Shown: piece after piece, positions 1-6,382 of the stretch
Position numbering within the stretch: position 1 is the stretch's first letter
How the letters are laid out: every line of letters starts with the position of its first letter
Assembly: GCA_029936705.1 (NCBI GenBank)
Contig: JAPYSD010000221.1
Span: forward strand, 1-6,399
Length of the DNA: 6,399 bases
From: Croceicoccus sp.
Lineage (GTDB): Bacteria > Pseudomonadota > Alphaproteobacteria > Sphingomonadales > Sphingomonadaceae
Direction: 5' to 3'
The notes under the pieces: model-generated
Seen by the model: the letters and a program-made list of their open reading frames with translations, nothing else
Told to the model about the DNA's origin: nothing
Database searches by the model: none
Program-made: the position numbers and the translations under genes

Positions 1-1536
1 CTCCAGAACCGACCCTTCCTGGAAGCTCGCATCAGCGAATTCGAACGTGACCTTGATCAGGCAAAGACTGACATCGCAAACTATGAATCGCTTCTCAGCC
101 GGATCGATAGGTTCCTTGCCGCAACCTCCCAAAGCGAGGGACTATTCGCACTCGACCTTGCCGTTCGAGATGCATCGCAAGCCAAGCTTTCAACACAAGA
201 CAATATCCGGGATCTCGAAGAAAAACGTGATCCATCCATTCGCCAACGGATGCAGGATCTTGAGTCCGATGTCCGCGACTTCCGCGAGCAACAAGCCGAC
301 GACGAACGCAATCTTCGGATAGTCCAGCGTGAGTTGGACTTGCTCGAACACCAACTCAACAATTCCGAAACCGGCGTCACCACGCAATCTGAAGAGGCGA
401 GGGTGGCCTTCACCGGAGTCGACCAGCTTGGTCAAGACGAGCGTGACGTAAACCTTCGCGACTATCGCTATTTCAAAAACGAATTCAAAGACGATCCTGC
501 AGTCCGCAACAAGGCTCGATCAGAAGCCGCGCGCGCGGAAGGCGAAGCGAAACGCCTCGAAGGCGCAGCTCCTGAGCAGGCTTTCCACTATGCGCAGCAA
601 TACGAAGTTCCAGGATGGAACAAGAATTTCACGCATCAGCAAGCCCTCGAATGGCTCGAAACCAGCCGCAATGCGGTCGAGAACAATCATCTCACCCACT
701 ATCGTGAAAAGGTCGAAAACGCCCGCATCGCGATGGAGGACTCACTCCGGTCAGATCTGCTAATCAAGCTCTATGATCGCATCCAGAACGCTCGCGGACA
801 AATCAACGCGCTCAGCCGTCACCTTAAAACCAAGAAATTTCACGACGAGCACTACGAGTTCTCGGTGAATGCCAATCCCGCATATAACGACATCATCCAG
901 GTCGCCCTGCAGATCAGGGAGAATCCAACAAACGTCTCGACACTCTTCTCCGCTAGTGCCGATCTCGAGGGCGAGATCGCACGCGGCGTATCGCGTATCC
1001 GCACATTGCTCGAATCCGGCGAAGATATCTCAGAAATCAGCGACTATCGAAATTACCTGCAATTCGAACTCGTCACCCGCGACAGGAACGGGCAGATCGT
1101 CTCCAAATATTCCGAGCGCAAGGGCACCGGTTCCGGAGGTGAGAAACAGGTTCCATTCTATCTCGCAATATCATCGGCCGTTTCGAGCGCCTGCCACCAC
1201 CGAGAGGCCCAGCGCAGAAATCTCGGTCTTGGCTTCGTGATTTTTGACGAGGCCTTCAACAAGCTCGACGGTGCGAACACCAACTCCTGCCTTGCCCTCA
1301 TGAATGAATTCAATCTCCAGACCATCGTCTCGGCGCCCGTTGAAAAGCAGGTCGCCTTTAACGAGCACATGGAAACCATGATCTTCGTCAATCGCATCGG
1401 AACCGTTTGCCAAATCGATGTAGAATATCCGACAGAAGCTGGCAGAGAGATGTTCCGGCAAGCAAACCCTGGCAATGAGCCCATCGACCTCTTCATCGAA
1501 CGTAATCGCGCAGATATAGCTGATGCGGCCGAATGA
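1..1536 (+). CDS. jetC: Wadjet subunit JetC, SMC/MukB-like ATPase (5' truncated by window edge)
   Basis: This is the C-terminal 511 residues of an SMC-like ATPase. The frame is open from base 1, so the true start and the Walker A motif lie upstream. Residues about 1-150 and 215-270 are charged, heptad-like sequence typical of a coiled-coil arm. A 'LSRHLKTKKFHDEHYEF' segment (about 272-287) leads into the ATPase head. The ABC signature is SGGEKQ (378-383), Walker B is GFVIFDE with D416 and catalytic E417, and the D-loop is NKLD ending at D423. The usual H-loop histidine is not evident; the strand after the D-loop reads TIVSAP, which recalls MukB-type proteins. JetC proteins are normally about 1,100 residues, so roughly half is visible. 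In Wadjet, JetC dimerises with kleisin JetA and with JetB to extrude DNA loops and recognise small circular DNA. The assignment rests on head motifs plus the directly overlapping jetD. An SbcC/MukB relative outside Wadjet is the alternative, but the partner gene makes that unlikely. Confidence 0.86.
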   Translation, partial: LQNRPFLEARISEFERDLDQAKTDIANYESLLSRIDRFLAATSQSEGLFALDLAVRDASQAKLSTQDNIRDLEEKRDPSIRQRMQDLESDVRDFREQQADDERNLRIVQRELDLLEHQLNNSETGVTTQSEEARVAFTGVDQLGQDERDVNLRDYRYFKNEFKDDPAVRNKARSEAARAEGEAKRLEGAAPEQAFHYAQQYEVPGWNKNFTHQQALEWLETSRNAVENNHLTHYREKVENARIAMEDSLRSDLLIKLYDRIQNARGQINALSRHLKTKKFHDEHYEFSVNANPAYNDIIQVALQIRENPTNVSTLFSASADLEGEIARGVSRIRTLLESGEDISEISDYRNYLQFELVTRDRNGQIVSKYSERKGTGSGGEKQVPFYLAISSAVSSACHHREAQRRNLGLGFVIFDEAFNKLDGANTNSCLALMNEFNLQTIVSAPVEKQVAFNEHMETMIFVNRIGTVCQIDVEYPTEAGREMFRQANPGNEPIDLFIERNRADIADAAE

Positions 1537-2698
1537 TTTCCCGGCAAATCCCGGCACAAAGTTGCTTGAAAAGCTCGCTCGAAAACACGACCGGGCAAAA
1601 GCCGGTGCGCCAGCTGCAAGCGTTCTCGTTTCCTTCGATGATAGTGCCACCAGCTCGGATCTGCACACCGCTGAGAGGCTGTTGATCGAGGGAGAAAAAC
1701 AAGGGGCCATCTCCCTCGATCGTCCCAAACATACCCCGCACATCATCAAACGCATCCGGCTGGTCGATCCAGACAAGCTCGCGGCCTATCTGGGGCGACA
1801 AATGGCCGCCCATAAGGCCGACACCATTCTGGAGAAAATTGCCCCGCTCCTCTCTACAGCTGCCGGCTGGATCGAAGATGAAGTTGAAGGGGCCCTGGGT
1901 AAGTGGAGCCGGGGCGAAAGAGCCTTTCGCATAGCTGCTGACGAGCACGACAAGATCGACGATCTCATCAGGCTTTTGATCGCAATCGACAACGGCGTCG
2001 ACGGACGTGATATTCGGACCTTCAGCACAGCCGCGGGCGTAGACAGCAAGGCTTTCGAACGCCACCGCGGGAGCATCGTACAGATCGCAAAGCGGTCCTT
2101 CGGTTGGGATCATGCCACGCCTAACGAGGTCCTTGATCGACTGGGCTTCAGGCCATTCTTCCAGCTCGTCCAGTTCACTGGCCCGATTGCCATTCCGTCT
2201 ATGTCTCTGGATGCGACCTACACCAGGCCTTCAATAGGAATTCCTCCGGATGCGGCTGGCGCAATCAGCCTCACAGGATTCGTTCGTTCGATCCTCACAA
2301 TTGAGAACCTTGCGTCATTCAACCGGCACTGCCGGGAAATCGACGATCCCGAATGCCTCGTTCTTTACACTGGCGGCTTTCCGGCAAGGCCCGTCCTCAA
2401 TTTCCTTCACGCTGCGACGCGTCAGGCTCCCAACGCCCAAATCTTTCACTGGGGCGACATCGACGTCGGGGGCATCCGCATATTTCGGAACATCGAGGAA
2501 CGATTGCAGCGTCCTATCCAGCCGCATTTAATGGACCGATCCAAAGCTGAGACGTACGGGATCAGGGCAAAGCGAGCCAAAGGGCTCGAAAGCATCGCGA
2601 CTAGCGAAAGCGGTGCTTCCGACCTTGCCTTATTTCTATCGGGCGAAGACCCCTTTCATCTCGAACAGGAAAATGTCAGCCCAGCAAAAGCCCCCTAG
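1523..2698 (+). CDS. jetD: Wadjet subunit JetD, Toprim-domain DNA nuclease (DUF3322/DUF2220 type)
   Basis: This 391-residue protein has the two-part layout of JetD. The N-terminal half (about 8-190) is a helical, winged-helix-like DUF3322-type region. The C-terminal half (about 205-385) is a Toprim-related DUF2220-type domain. Visible catalytic features are the Toprim glutamate in LTIEN (E261), the metal-binding DxD in HWGDIDVGG (D312 and D314), and the family-typical LEQE near the C-terminus (380-383). In Wadjet, JetD is the endonuclease that cuts circular DNA after JetABC has reeled it in. The ATG at 1523 overlaps the end of jetC by 14 bases and has no clear Shine-Dalgarno sequence, so translation is probably coupled to jetC. 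All key residues are present and length is normal for the family, so the gene looks intact. I cannot assign the Wadjet subtype (I, II or III) from this sequence alone. Confidence 0.9.
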   Translation: MRPNDFPANPGTKLLEKLARKHDRAKAGAPAASVLVSFDDSATSSDLHTAERLLIEGEKQGAISLDRPKHTPHIIKRIRLVDPDKLAAYLGRQMAAHKADTILEKIAPLLSTAAGWIEDEVEGALGKWSRGERAFRIAADEHDKIDDLIRLLIAIDNGVDGRDIRTFSTAAGVDSKAFERHRGSIVQIAKRSFGWDHATPNEVLDRLGFRPFFQLVQFTGPIAIPSMSLDATYTRPSIGIPPDAAGAISLTGFVRSILTIENLASFNRHCREIDDPECLVLYTGGFPARPVLNFLHAATRQAPNAQIFHWGDIDVGGIRIFRNIEERLQRPIQPHLMDRSKAETYGIRAKRAKGLESIATSESGASDLALFLSGEDPFHLEQENVSPAKAP

Positions 2699-2838
2699 TC
2701 CATCTCAGATCCATATCCCAATTACGGCCGGGCTTTCATGAAGATATTTGCAAAAGGCCCGTTTGGAGCGCCCCTCGGCTGTTGCCAAATTGCATCGAAA
2801 AATTGAAATCATATCGTTCCTTCTGGAATCGACAGAAG

Positions 2839-2866
2839 TTGCGGCAACCAATTTATTTGATATTAT
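2839..2866 (+). promoter_or_regulatory. Candidate sigma70-type promoter with overlapping palindrome (OmpA-like gene)
   Basis: TTGCGG (2839-2844) and TATTAT (2861-2866) are separated by 16 bases; the -10 matches the consensus at five of six positions, the -35 only at three. The -35 box overlaps an 11-bp palindrome, GTTGCGGCAAC (2838-2848), which could be an operator. The resulting leader would be about 130 bases. Assigned by eye only; the candidate at 2898-2926 is an alternative. Confidence 0.3.
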
Positions 2867-2897
2867 TCCGAGCTTTGCGGTCACTCGAATACTTTAG

Positions 2898-2926
2898 TTA
2901 AGTTACCAGACGCCACCGTCTATCAT
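2898..2926 (+). promoter_or_regulatory. Alternative candidate promoter for the OmpA-like gene
   Basis: TTAAGT (2898-2903) and TATCAT (2921-2926) are separated by 17 bases. The -10 box matches at five of six positions and the -35 at three. An inverted repeat AGACG-CCAC-CGTCT (2908-2921) fills the spacer and touches the -10 box. Transcription from here would give a leader of roughly 70 bases, which is more usual than the upstream option. Confidence 0.3.
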
Positions 2927-2987
2927 ATTGCTGTAATTTCTAGCATAGCTAATATTAATCTGCAGGTCGCAGACTCCGGCTTATGTG

Positions 2988-2996
2988 AAGGGGGAA
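2988..2996 (+). promoter_or_regulatory. Ribosome binding site deciding the GTG start at 3002
   Basis: The purine run AAGGGGGAA (2988-2996) lies about six bases before a GTG codon at 3002. The codon is directly followed by a convincing signal peptide, and the next in-frame ATG (residue 35) is already inside the mature protein. The site therefore supports a GTG start. Confidence 0.7.
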
Positions 2997-3001
2997 GTAT
3001 C

Positions 3002-4105
3002 GTGCAGATAAAGATTTTAACAATTGCGCTTTTGTCGACAGCCGTATCGTCTCAGGCGCTGGCGCGAGATGGTAGCTTTTACATTGGCGTCGATGGCGGC
3101 GCCATGCTCGTTGAGAACATGAATGTCGAACCCGTCGATGCTACTGATGATAGTGACGATGCGGAGCTCATGTGGGACTATGGCTACGATTTAGATATTG
3201 TGGCCGGCTATGACTTTGGCGCGTTCAGACTCGAAGCAGAGGCCGCATACAAGCGGGCGGGCGATGATGGCATAGACACCGGCGATGGAGATTCCTCCGA
3301 GGACAGTGAAATCAATCTCAACGTTGAGTCCTTGAGCTTCATGGTCAACGGACTCATCGAATTCGGCGATGATGATGGTTTTCAGGCCTTCGCTGGCGGC
3401 GGCGCCGGTGTTGCACGAACAGACTTGGACGGCGACACGGCAGACCCCGCGGTAGGCAGATATCGAGATTCGGGATTTGCTTGGCAACTGATTGCGGGAG
3501 TTAGGGCGCCGCTTTCTGACAATTGGGATGTTGGACTGAAGTACCGCTTCTACAATCATCATAACATCGAATTCTCAGAAACCTTCGACGACGAAGTCGT
3601 CGATTACGAAGCGGACATGCGTTCTCACTCTCTTCTCGGTACGCTGACCTACAACTTCTGGTCTCCTGCTGCTGCTCCGCCACCTCCTCCACCACCTCCT
3701 CCACCGCCTCCGCCGGCGCCTCCGCCGCCTCCACCGCCGGCACCGGAAGTGGTCTGCAACACCGGCCCCTACATCGTGTTCTTCGATTGGGATGCGTCGG
3801 AGATCACGCCTGAAGCGGCCAGCATCCTGGATAGCGCGATTGCGTCCTATGCCGACTGCAACTCGGTGCCAATCATGGTCGCTGGCTACACAGACACTTC
3901 GGGATCGAAGACTTACAACGTGGGCCTTTCGGAACGGCGCGCGGAATCGGTTCGTTCGTACCTTACGGCTCGAGCGATCCCCGAAATGGCGATCTCCACC
4001 GAAGGCTTTGGCGAAGAGAACCCCCGTGTTCCGACCGCCGATGGCGTCCGCGAGCTCCAGAATCGCCGGGTGGAAATCACTTACGGTCCGGGGTCGGGCA
4101 TGTAG
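3002..4105 (+). CDS. OmpA-family outer-membrane porin with proline-rich linker and peptidoglycan-binding domain
   Basis: This 367-residue protein anchors the outer membrane to peptidoglycan. A signal peptide (1-21) has a basic start, a hydrophobic core and a likely cleavage after ALA, leaving mature RDGSFYIG. Residues about 25-220 alternate aromatic/hydrophobic strands with acidic loops and end in LTYNFW, as expected of an OmpA-type eight-stranded beta-barrel. A proline/alanine linker (222-248) follows. The C-terminal OmpA domain (about 250-362) carries GYTDTSGSKTYNVGLSERR, where D298 and R313 match the E. coli OmpA residues (D271 and R286) that bind diaminopimelate. C252 and C286 could form a disulfide. 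The barrel loops are strikingly rich in aspartate (DDSDDAE, DTGDGDSSEDSE, FGDDDG, DLDGDT). The GTG start is chosen from the signal peptide and the ribosome binding site. The gene has its own promoter region and terminator, so it is probably monocistronic and unrelated in function to the Jet genes. Overall style is that of Sphingomonadales OmpA paralogues. Confidence 0.9.
   Translation: MQIKILTIALLSTAVSSQALARDGSFYIGVDGGAMLVENMNVEPVDATDDSDDAELMWDYGYDLDIVAGYDFGAFRLEAEAAYKRAGDDGIDTGDGDSSEDSEINLNVESLSFMVNGLIEFGDDDGFQAFAGGGAGVARTDLDGDTADPAVGRYRDSGFAWQLIAGVRAPLSDNWDVGLKYRFYNHHNIEFSETFDDEVVDYEADMRSHSLLGTLTYNFWSPAAAPPPPPPPPPPPPPAPPPPPPPAPEVVCNTGPYIVFFDWDASEITPEAASILDSAIASYADCNSVPIMVAGYTDTSGSKTYNVGLSERRAESVRSYLTARAIPEMAISTEGFGEENPRVPTADGVRELQNRRVEITYGPGSGM
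3665..3745 (+). repeat. Proline-codon tract encoding the OmpA linker
   Basis: Twenty-seven codons encode 22 prolines and five alanines or near neighbours, including an unbroken run of 13 prolines (residues 226-238) and another of seven (240-246). The codons are a mixture of CCT, CCA and CCG, giving a low-complexity pyrimidine-rich DNA tract that is likely to vary in length between strains. Translation of such runs normally depends on elongation factor P. Confidence 0.9.
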
Positions 4106-4129
4106 AACACTCGTAAGGGGGCAGACGAG

Positions 4130-4158
4130 AAGGGGCCGGATTTCTCCGGCCCCTTTTT
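4130..4158 (+). terminator. Intrinsic terminator of the OmpA-like gene
   Basis: GGGGCCGGA (4132-4140) pairs perfectly with TCCGGCCCC (4145-4153) around a four-base TTTC loop, with flanking AA/TT pairs, and is followed by five T residues (4154-4158). It starts 25 bases after the stop codon and should end the transcript efficiently. Confidence 0.93.
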
Positions 4159-4470
4159 CGTATGATCAACAACAAGATTGGATCATGGTGACGCGGAGGT
4201 TGTGACTAAATCAACTCAGGGGAAACGCCCTAAAAGGATTCTCCTCCGCGTCTGGCTAACAATACCGCATTAGCAGATAATGAAACAGCTAAAATAAGCG
4301 AGATACAAGGTTCATATTGGTCGGACAGAAAACTCACCATTGGCAATAGATTAAAACAATTGCCCTTTATATATCTGACCCTCTGTGACGACAGCAACGT
4401 CTTGTCCTGAGTTCAGTAACGAGCCTTCCTCATAGACAGGAAATAAGGATACCCCCCCGTGGGGAGGAAA
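4159..4470. other. Non-coding region with two nested inverted-repeat structures
   Basis: I see no convincing gene in this AT-rich stretch between the OmpA terminator and the leader of the ParB-like gene. Two folded elements stand out. In the first, GACGCGGAGG (4190-4199) is perfectly complementary to CCTCCGCGTC (4243-4252) and encloses a small AGGG/CCCT hairpin (4218-4231). In the second, GGTCGGA (4319-4325) pairs with TCTGACC (4374-4380) with one G-U pair, enclosing GGCAAT (4342-4347) paired to ATTGCC (4359-4364). A TATATA box (4368-4373) has no well-spaced -35 partner. The region could hold a small RNA, protein-binding sites or the promoter of the ParB-like gene; nothing here decides between these. 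Confidence 0.5.
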
Positions 4471-4473
4471 ATG

Positions 4474-4507
4474 GGCTGCCGGAGCATCGCTCCGGCAGCC
4501 TTTTCTT
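4474..4507 (+). terminator. Strong hairpin plus T-run before the ParB-like gene (terminator or attenuator)
   Basis: GGCTGCCGGAGC (4474-4485) pairs perfectly with GCTCCGGCAGCC (4489-4500) around a three-base loop, and is followed by TTTTCTT. This is the shape of an intrinsic terminator, but it lies only 27 bases before the ATG at 4534 and 300 bases beyond the OmpA terminator. It therefore either ends a transcript starting in the preceding non-coding region, or attenuates the ParB-like gene. An SD-like GGGGAGG (4461-4467) and an in-frame ATG (4471) sit just before the hairpin, and a CCCC/GGGG mini-hairpin (4453-4464) precedes it. Confidence 0.7.
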
Positions 4508-4519
4508 CGCGCATCAGCC

Positions 4520-4524
4520 AGGAG
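4520..4524 (+). promoter_or_regulatory. Ribosome binding site for the ATG at 4534
   Basis: AGGAG lies nine bases before the ATG at 4534. It sits downstream of the terminator-like hairpin, which favours this start over the in-frame upstream candidates GTG 4459 and ATG 4471, whose extra residues would be encoded by the hairpin itself. Confidence 0.7.
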
Positions 4525-4533
4525 CAGAGCCAT

Positions 4534-6330
4534 ATGACCATCAAGAAACGTACCCATGCAGAACTGACCATCTGGAGCGGCAATCCCCGCCCAGCCGCCT
4601 CGGAAGAGGCTCGCGCGGAGATGAAGGCAAGCCTTCTCAACGTCGGCCAGCTCATGCCCATCATTACCCGTCCGACGGCAGCCGGCGCAGAAGTGATTGC
4701 CGGCCAGAACCGCTTCATCAACATCGGTGAACTGATCGCCTCAGGCGACTGGCCCGCAGACCGCGCCATCATCGTCGACGAACGCAAGATGGATGACGCT
4801 ACCGCGCTCGAGATCGCAACGAGCGAGAACATCTCCATCTCGATGCATCCCATGCACCAGTTCGAGGCTTTCTCGCGCCTGATCGAAATGGGACGCACCA
4901 TCACTGACATCGCCAATGGCTACGGCGTCAGCACCCGGATCGTCGAACAGCGGCTCTCCTATGCGAAGCTGGAGGACGGCGCCCGCACTCTCGTGAAGGA
5001 CAACGAGCGTGACCTCGACTGGGCCAGCGCCATGACCATGGCATCGCCGGCAGAGCAGAAGCAGATCCTCGACGAGATCAATGCAGAGCCGCGCCGCTAT
5101 CGCTCCGCGCATGAGGTCCGCTCGCGCCTGCAGGACCAGCTGGTCTCGCTCGAGCTCGCCCTTTTCAATCCCGATGATGTCGAGGAAGAGACAGTCCGCC
5201 GCGATCTCTTCGATCCCGCCGATCGGCGCTACATGAAGCAGAGCGACTTCATCCCGCTGCAGGACGCTGCCCTGAAAGCCAAGGTCGAAGAACGGCAGGG
5301 CGAGGGCTGGGCCGAAGTCAAGGTCCTGAACGAGCGCGACTATGATCCCTATCGCTACAACAACGGCGTGACCGACAAGGCGAAGGCCATGGTGGTCTTC
5401 GTGCGCTACCCCACGGGCGAGATCGTCGAGCATGCCGGCGTTGCGCTGCGCCATGAGGAGCGCGTCAACGACATCGACGAGACCGATGCCGATGCTGCTT
5501 CGGCAATTTTCGGCGACGACAGCGCGATCGAAGACGGTGTGCGCGACCAGATCAACGCAACCGAAACCGAGCTGAAGGACGAATATGTCGAAAGCCCCAA
5601 GACTCTTCGGCAACTCGAAGCTGAGCGTGCCGCTGTCATCCAGAAGATCATCCTGCAGGATTCCAAGCTCGCAATGGTCACCACCATCGCTGGCCTGATC
5701 GGCAATTCCGCAGCGCGCCCCCTCTCGGCGACCAAGTCCTACTCGGATCTGTCGTCGCTCGACGAGAACGGCATCGCTCGCACCGTCATCGAGACGAAGA
5801 ACGAAGCCGTCGCAGCCATCTTCAAGAACCGGGGTGTGGACGTCACCAGTCCTTACAAGGACCTCATGACGCAGCTCGCCTCGCTGTCCGACGACGAACT
5901 CATGCTCGTCTTCCAGACGGAACTCGCCCGCACGATCAGCTCGAACCTCTACAAGATCACGCCGCTCTACGAGAACCTGATCGAAATCAGCGGAACGAGC
6001 TCGGCCGATCACTGGTCGATCAACCGTGCCTTCCTCGGCACGCTGACGACCGGAGCGCTCAAGGGCCTGGGCAACCAGATCCTGCCCGAACGCCTCAAGG
6101 TCAAGCTCGGGAAGAGCAAGAACGACATGATCGAGACGATCGCGCAAATCGCTGATGACGCCCGGCAGGGCGGGGGCCGACTGGCGGCCGACGAACGTGC
6201 GCAGGTCACCAGCTGGGCGCCCGGCCTGCTGGCAACGAGCGCAGCCAACGACGACCCCGACAACCCCTTCGCGGCCGCCAACGACACCGGCGACGACGAC
6301 AGCGCAGACGGCGCGGCGATCTTCGCCTGA
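4534..6330 (+). CDS. Divergent ParB/KorB-like DNA-binding protein with large uncharacterised C-terminal region
   Basis: This protein has 598 residues, about twice the size of a chromosomal ParB. Residues about 8-115 resemble a ParB N-terminal domain. VIAGQNRF (54-61) stands where ParB has the nucleotide-binding GERR box, with Q and N replacing E and R. SENISISMHP (97-106) matches the second ParB box (ENIQR...P). Residues 119-145 (GRTITDIANGYGVSTRIVEQRL) form a helix-turn-helix as in ParB/KorB. The remaining 400 residues I do not recognise: a probably beta-rich piece with VKVLNERDYDPYRYNNG near 265-285, an acidic stretch around 325-350, a long helical region, and a very acidic tail from about 570. 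By family, it likely binds DNA and takes part in plasmid or island maintenance or gene regulation; no parA is visible beside it. Third codon positions are more strongly G/C than in the jet genes, suggesting a different history. The start is set by the AGGAG site. Confidence 0.75.
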   Translation: MTIKKRTHAELTIWSGNPRPAASEEARAEMKASLLNVGQLMPIITRPTAAGAEVIAGQNRFINIGELIASGDWPADRAIIVDERKMDDATALEIATSENISISMHPMHQFEAFSRLIEMGRTITDIANGYGVSTRIVEQRLSYAKLEDGARTLVKDNERDLDWASAMTMASPAEQKQILDEINAEPRRYRSAHEVRSRLQDQLVSLELALFNPDDVEEETVRRDLFDPADRRYMKQSDFIPLQDAALKAKVEERQGEGWAEVKVLNERDYDPYRYNNGVTDKAKAMVVFVRYPTGEIVEHAGVALRHEERVNDIDETDADAASAIFGDDSAIEDGVRDQINATETELKDEYVESPKTLRQLEAERAAVIQKIILQDSKLAMVTTIAGLIGNSAARPLSATKSYSDLSSLDENGIARTVIETKNEAVAAIFKNRGVDVTSPYKDLMTQLASLSDDELMLVFQTELARTISSNLYKITPLYENLIEISGTSSADHWSINRAFLGTLTTGALKGLGNQILPERLKVKLGKSKNDMIETIAQIADDARQGGGRLAADERAQVTSWAPGLLATSAANDDPDNPFAAANDTGDDDSADGAAIFA

Positions 6331-6338
6331 GGCATTAG

Positions 6339-6363
6339 GGACGCGCCCCCTGCGGGCGCGTCC
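6339..6363 (+). terminator. GC-rich hairpin after the ParB-like gene
   Basis: GGACGCGCCC (6339-6348) pairs perfectly with GGGCGCGTCC (6354-6363) around a five-base loop, eight bases after the stop codon. The stem is very stable, but the downstream sequence (TCGTCCTGAACT) lacks a T-run. It is probably a 3' stabiliser or a rho-assisted terminator rather than a classical intrinsic one. Confidence 0.6.
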
Positions 6364-6382
6364 TCGTCCTGAACTCTCCCTG

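Larger units (their letters stand above)
2699..3001. other. Intergenic region between jetD and the OmpA-like gene
   Basis: No coding region is supportable here. The stretch is visibly AT-richer than its flanks, especially from 2800 to 2960. It contains a weak imperfect hairpin soon after jetD (CGGGC at 2729-2733 pairing with GCCCG at 2757-2761, plus TTT/AAA across a one-base bulge). This has no proper T-run and is at best a poor terminator. Short inverted repeats lie at 2817-2828 (TTCC/GGAA), 2821-2837 (TTCTG/CAGAA), 2838-2848 (GTTGC-G-GCAAC), 2908-2921 (AGACG/CGTCT) and 2960-2972 (CTGC/GCAG). Several flank or overlap promoter-like boxes, so they are candidate regulator sites for the downstream gene. 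Confidence 0.6.

Noticed and set aside
250..252. ATG at 250 as the start of the first gene
   Set aside because: The same frame is open back to base 1 and encodes coiled-coil sequence of the same character, so this is an internal methionine of a truncated gene.
1158..2113. Minus-strand open frames across the jetC/jetD junction
   Set aside because: They lie opposite well-supported genes, overlap each other and have no recognisable protein features.
2729..2761. Hairpin after jetD as an intrinsic terminator
   Set aside because: The stem is short, contains a bulge and a 16-base loop and is followed by only three T residues; too weak to call.
4459..4533. Extended GTG start for the ParB-like gene
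   Set aside because: The extra 25 codons run through the perfect terminator-like hairpin and no ribosome binding site precedes 4459; the ATG at 4534 has AGGAG at good spacing. The ATG at 4471 remains a possible minor start.
4351..4557. Small minus-strand frame of 68 codons in the gap before the ParB-like gene
   Set aside because: It spans the hairpin and the start of the plus-strand gene and shows no ribosome binding site or recognisable sequence.
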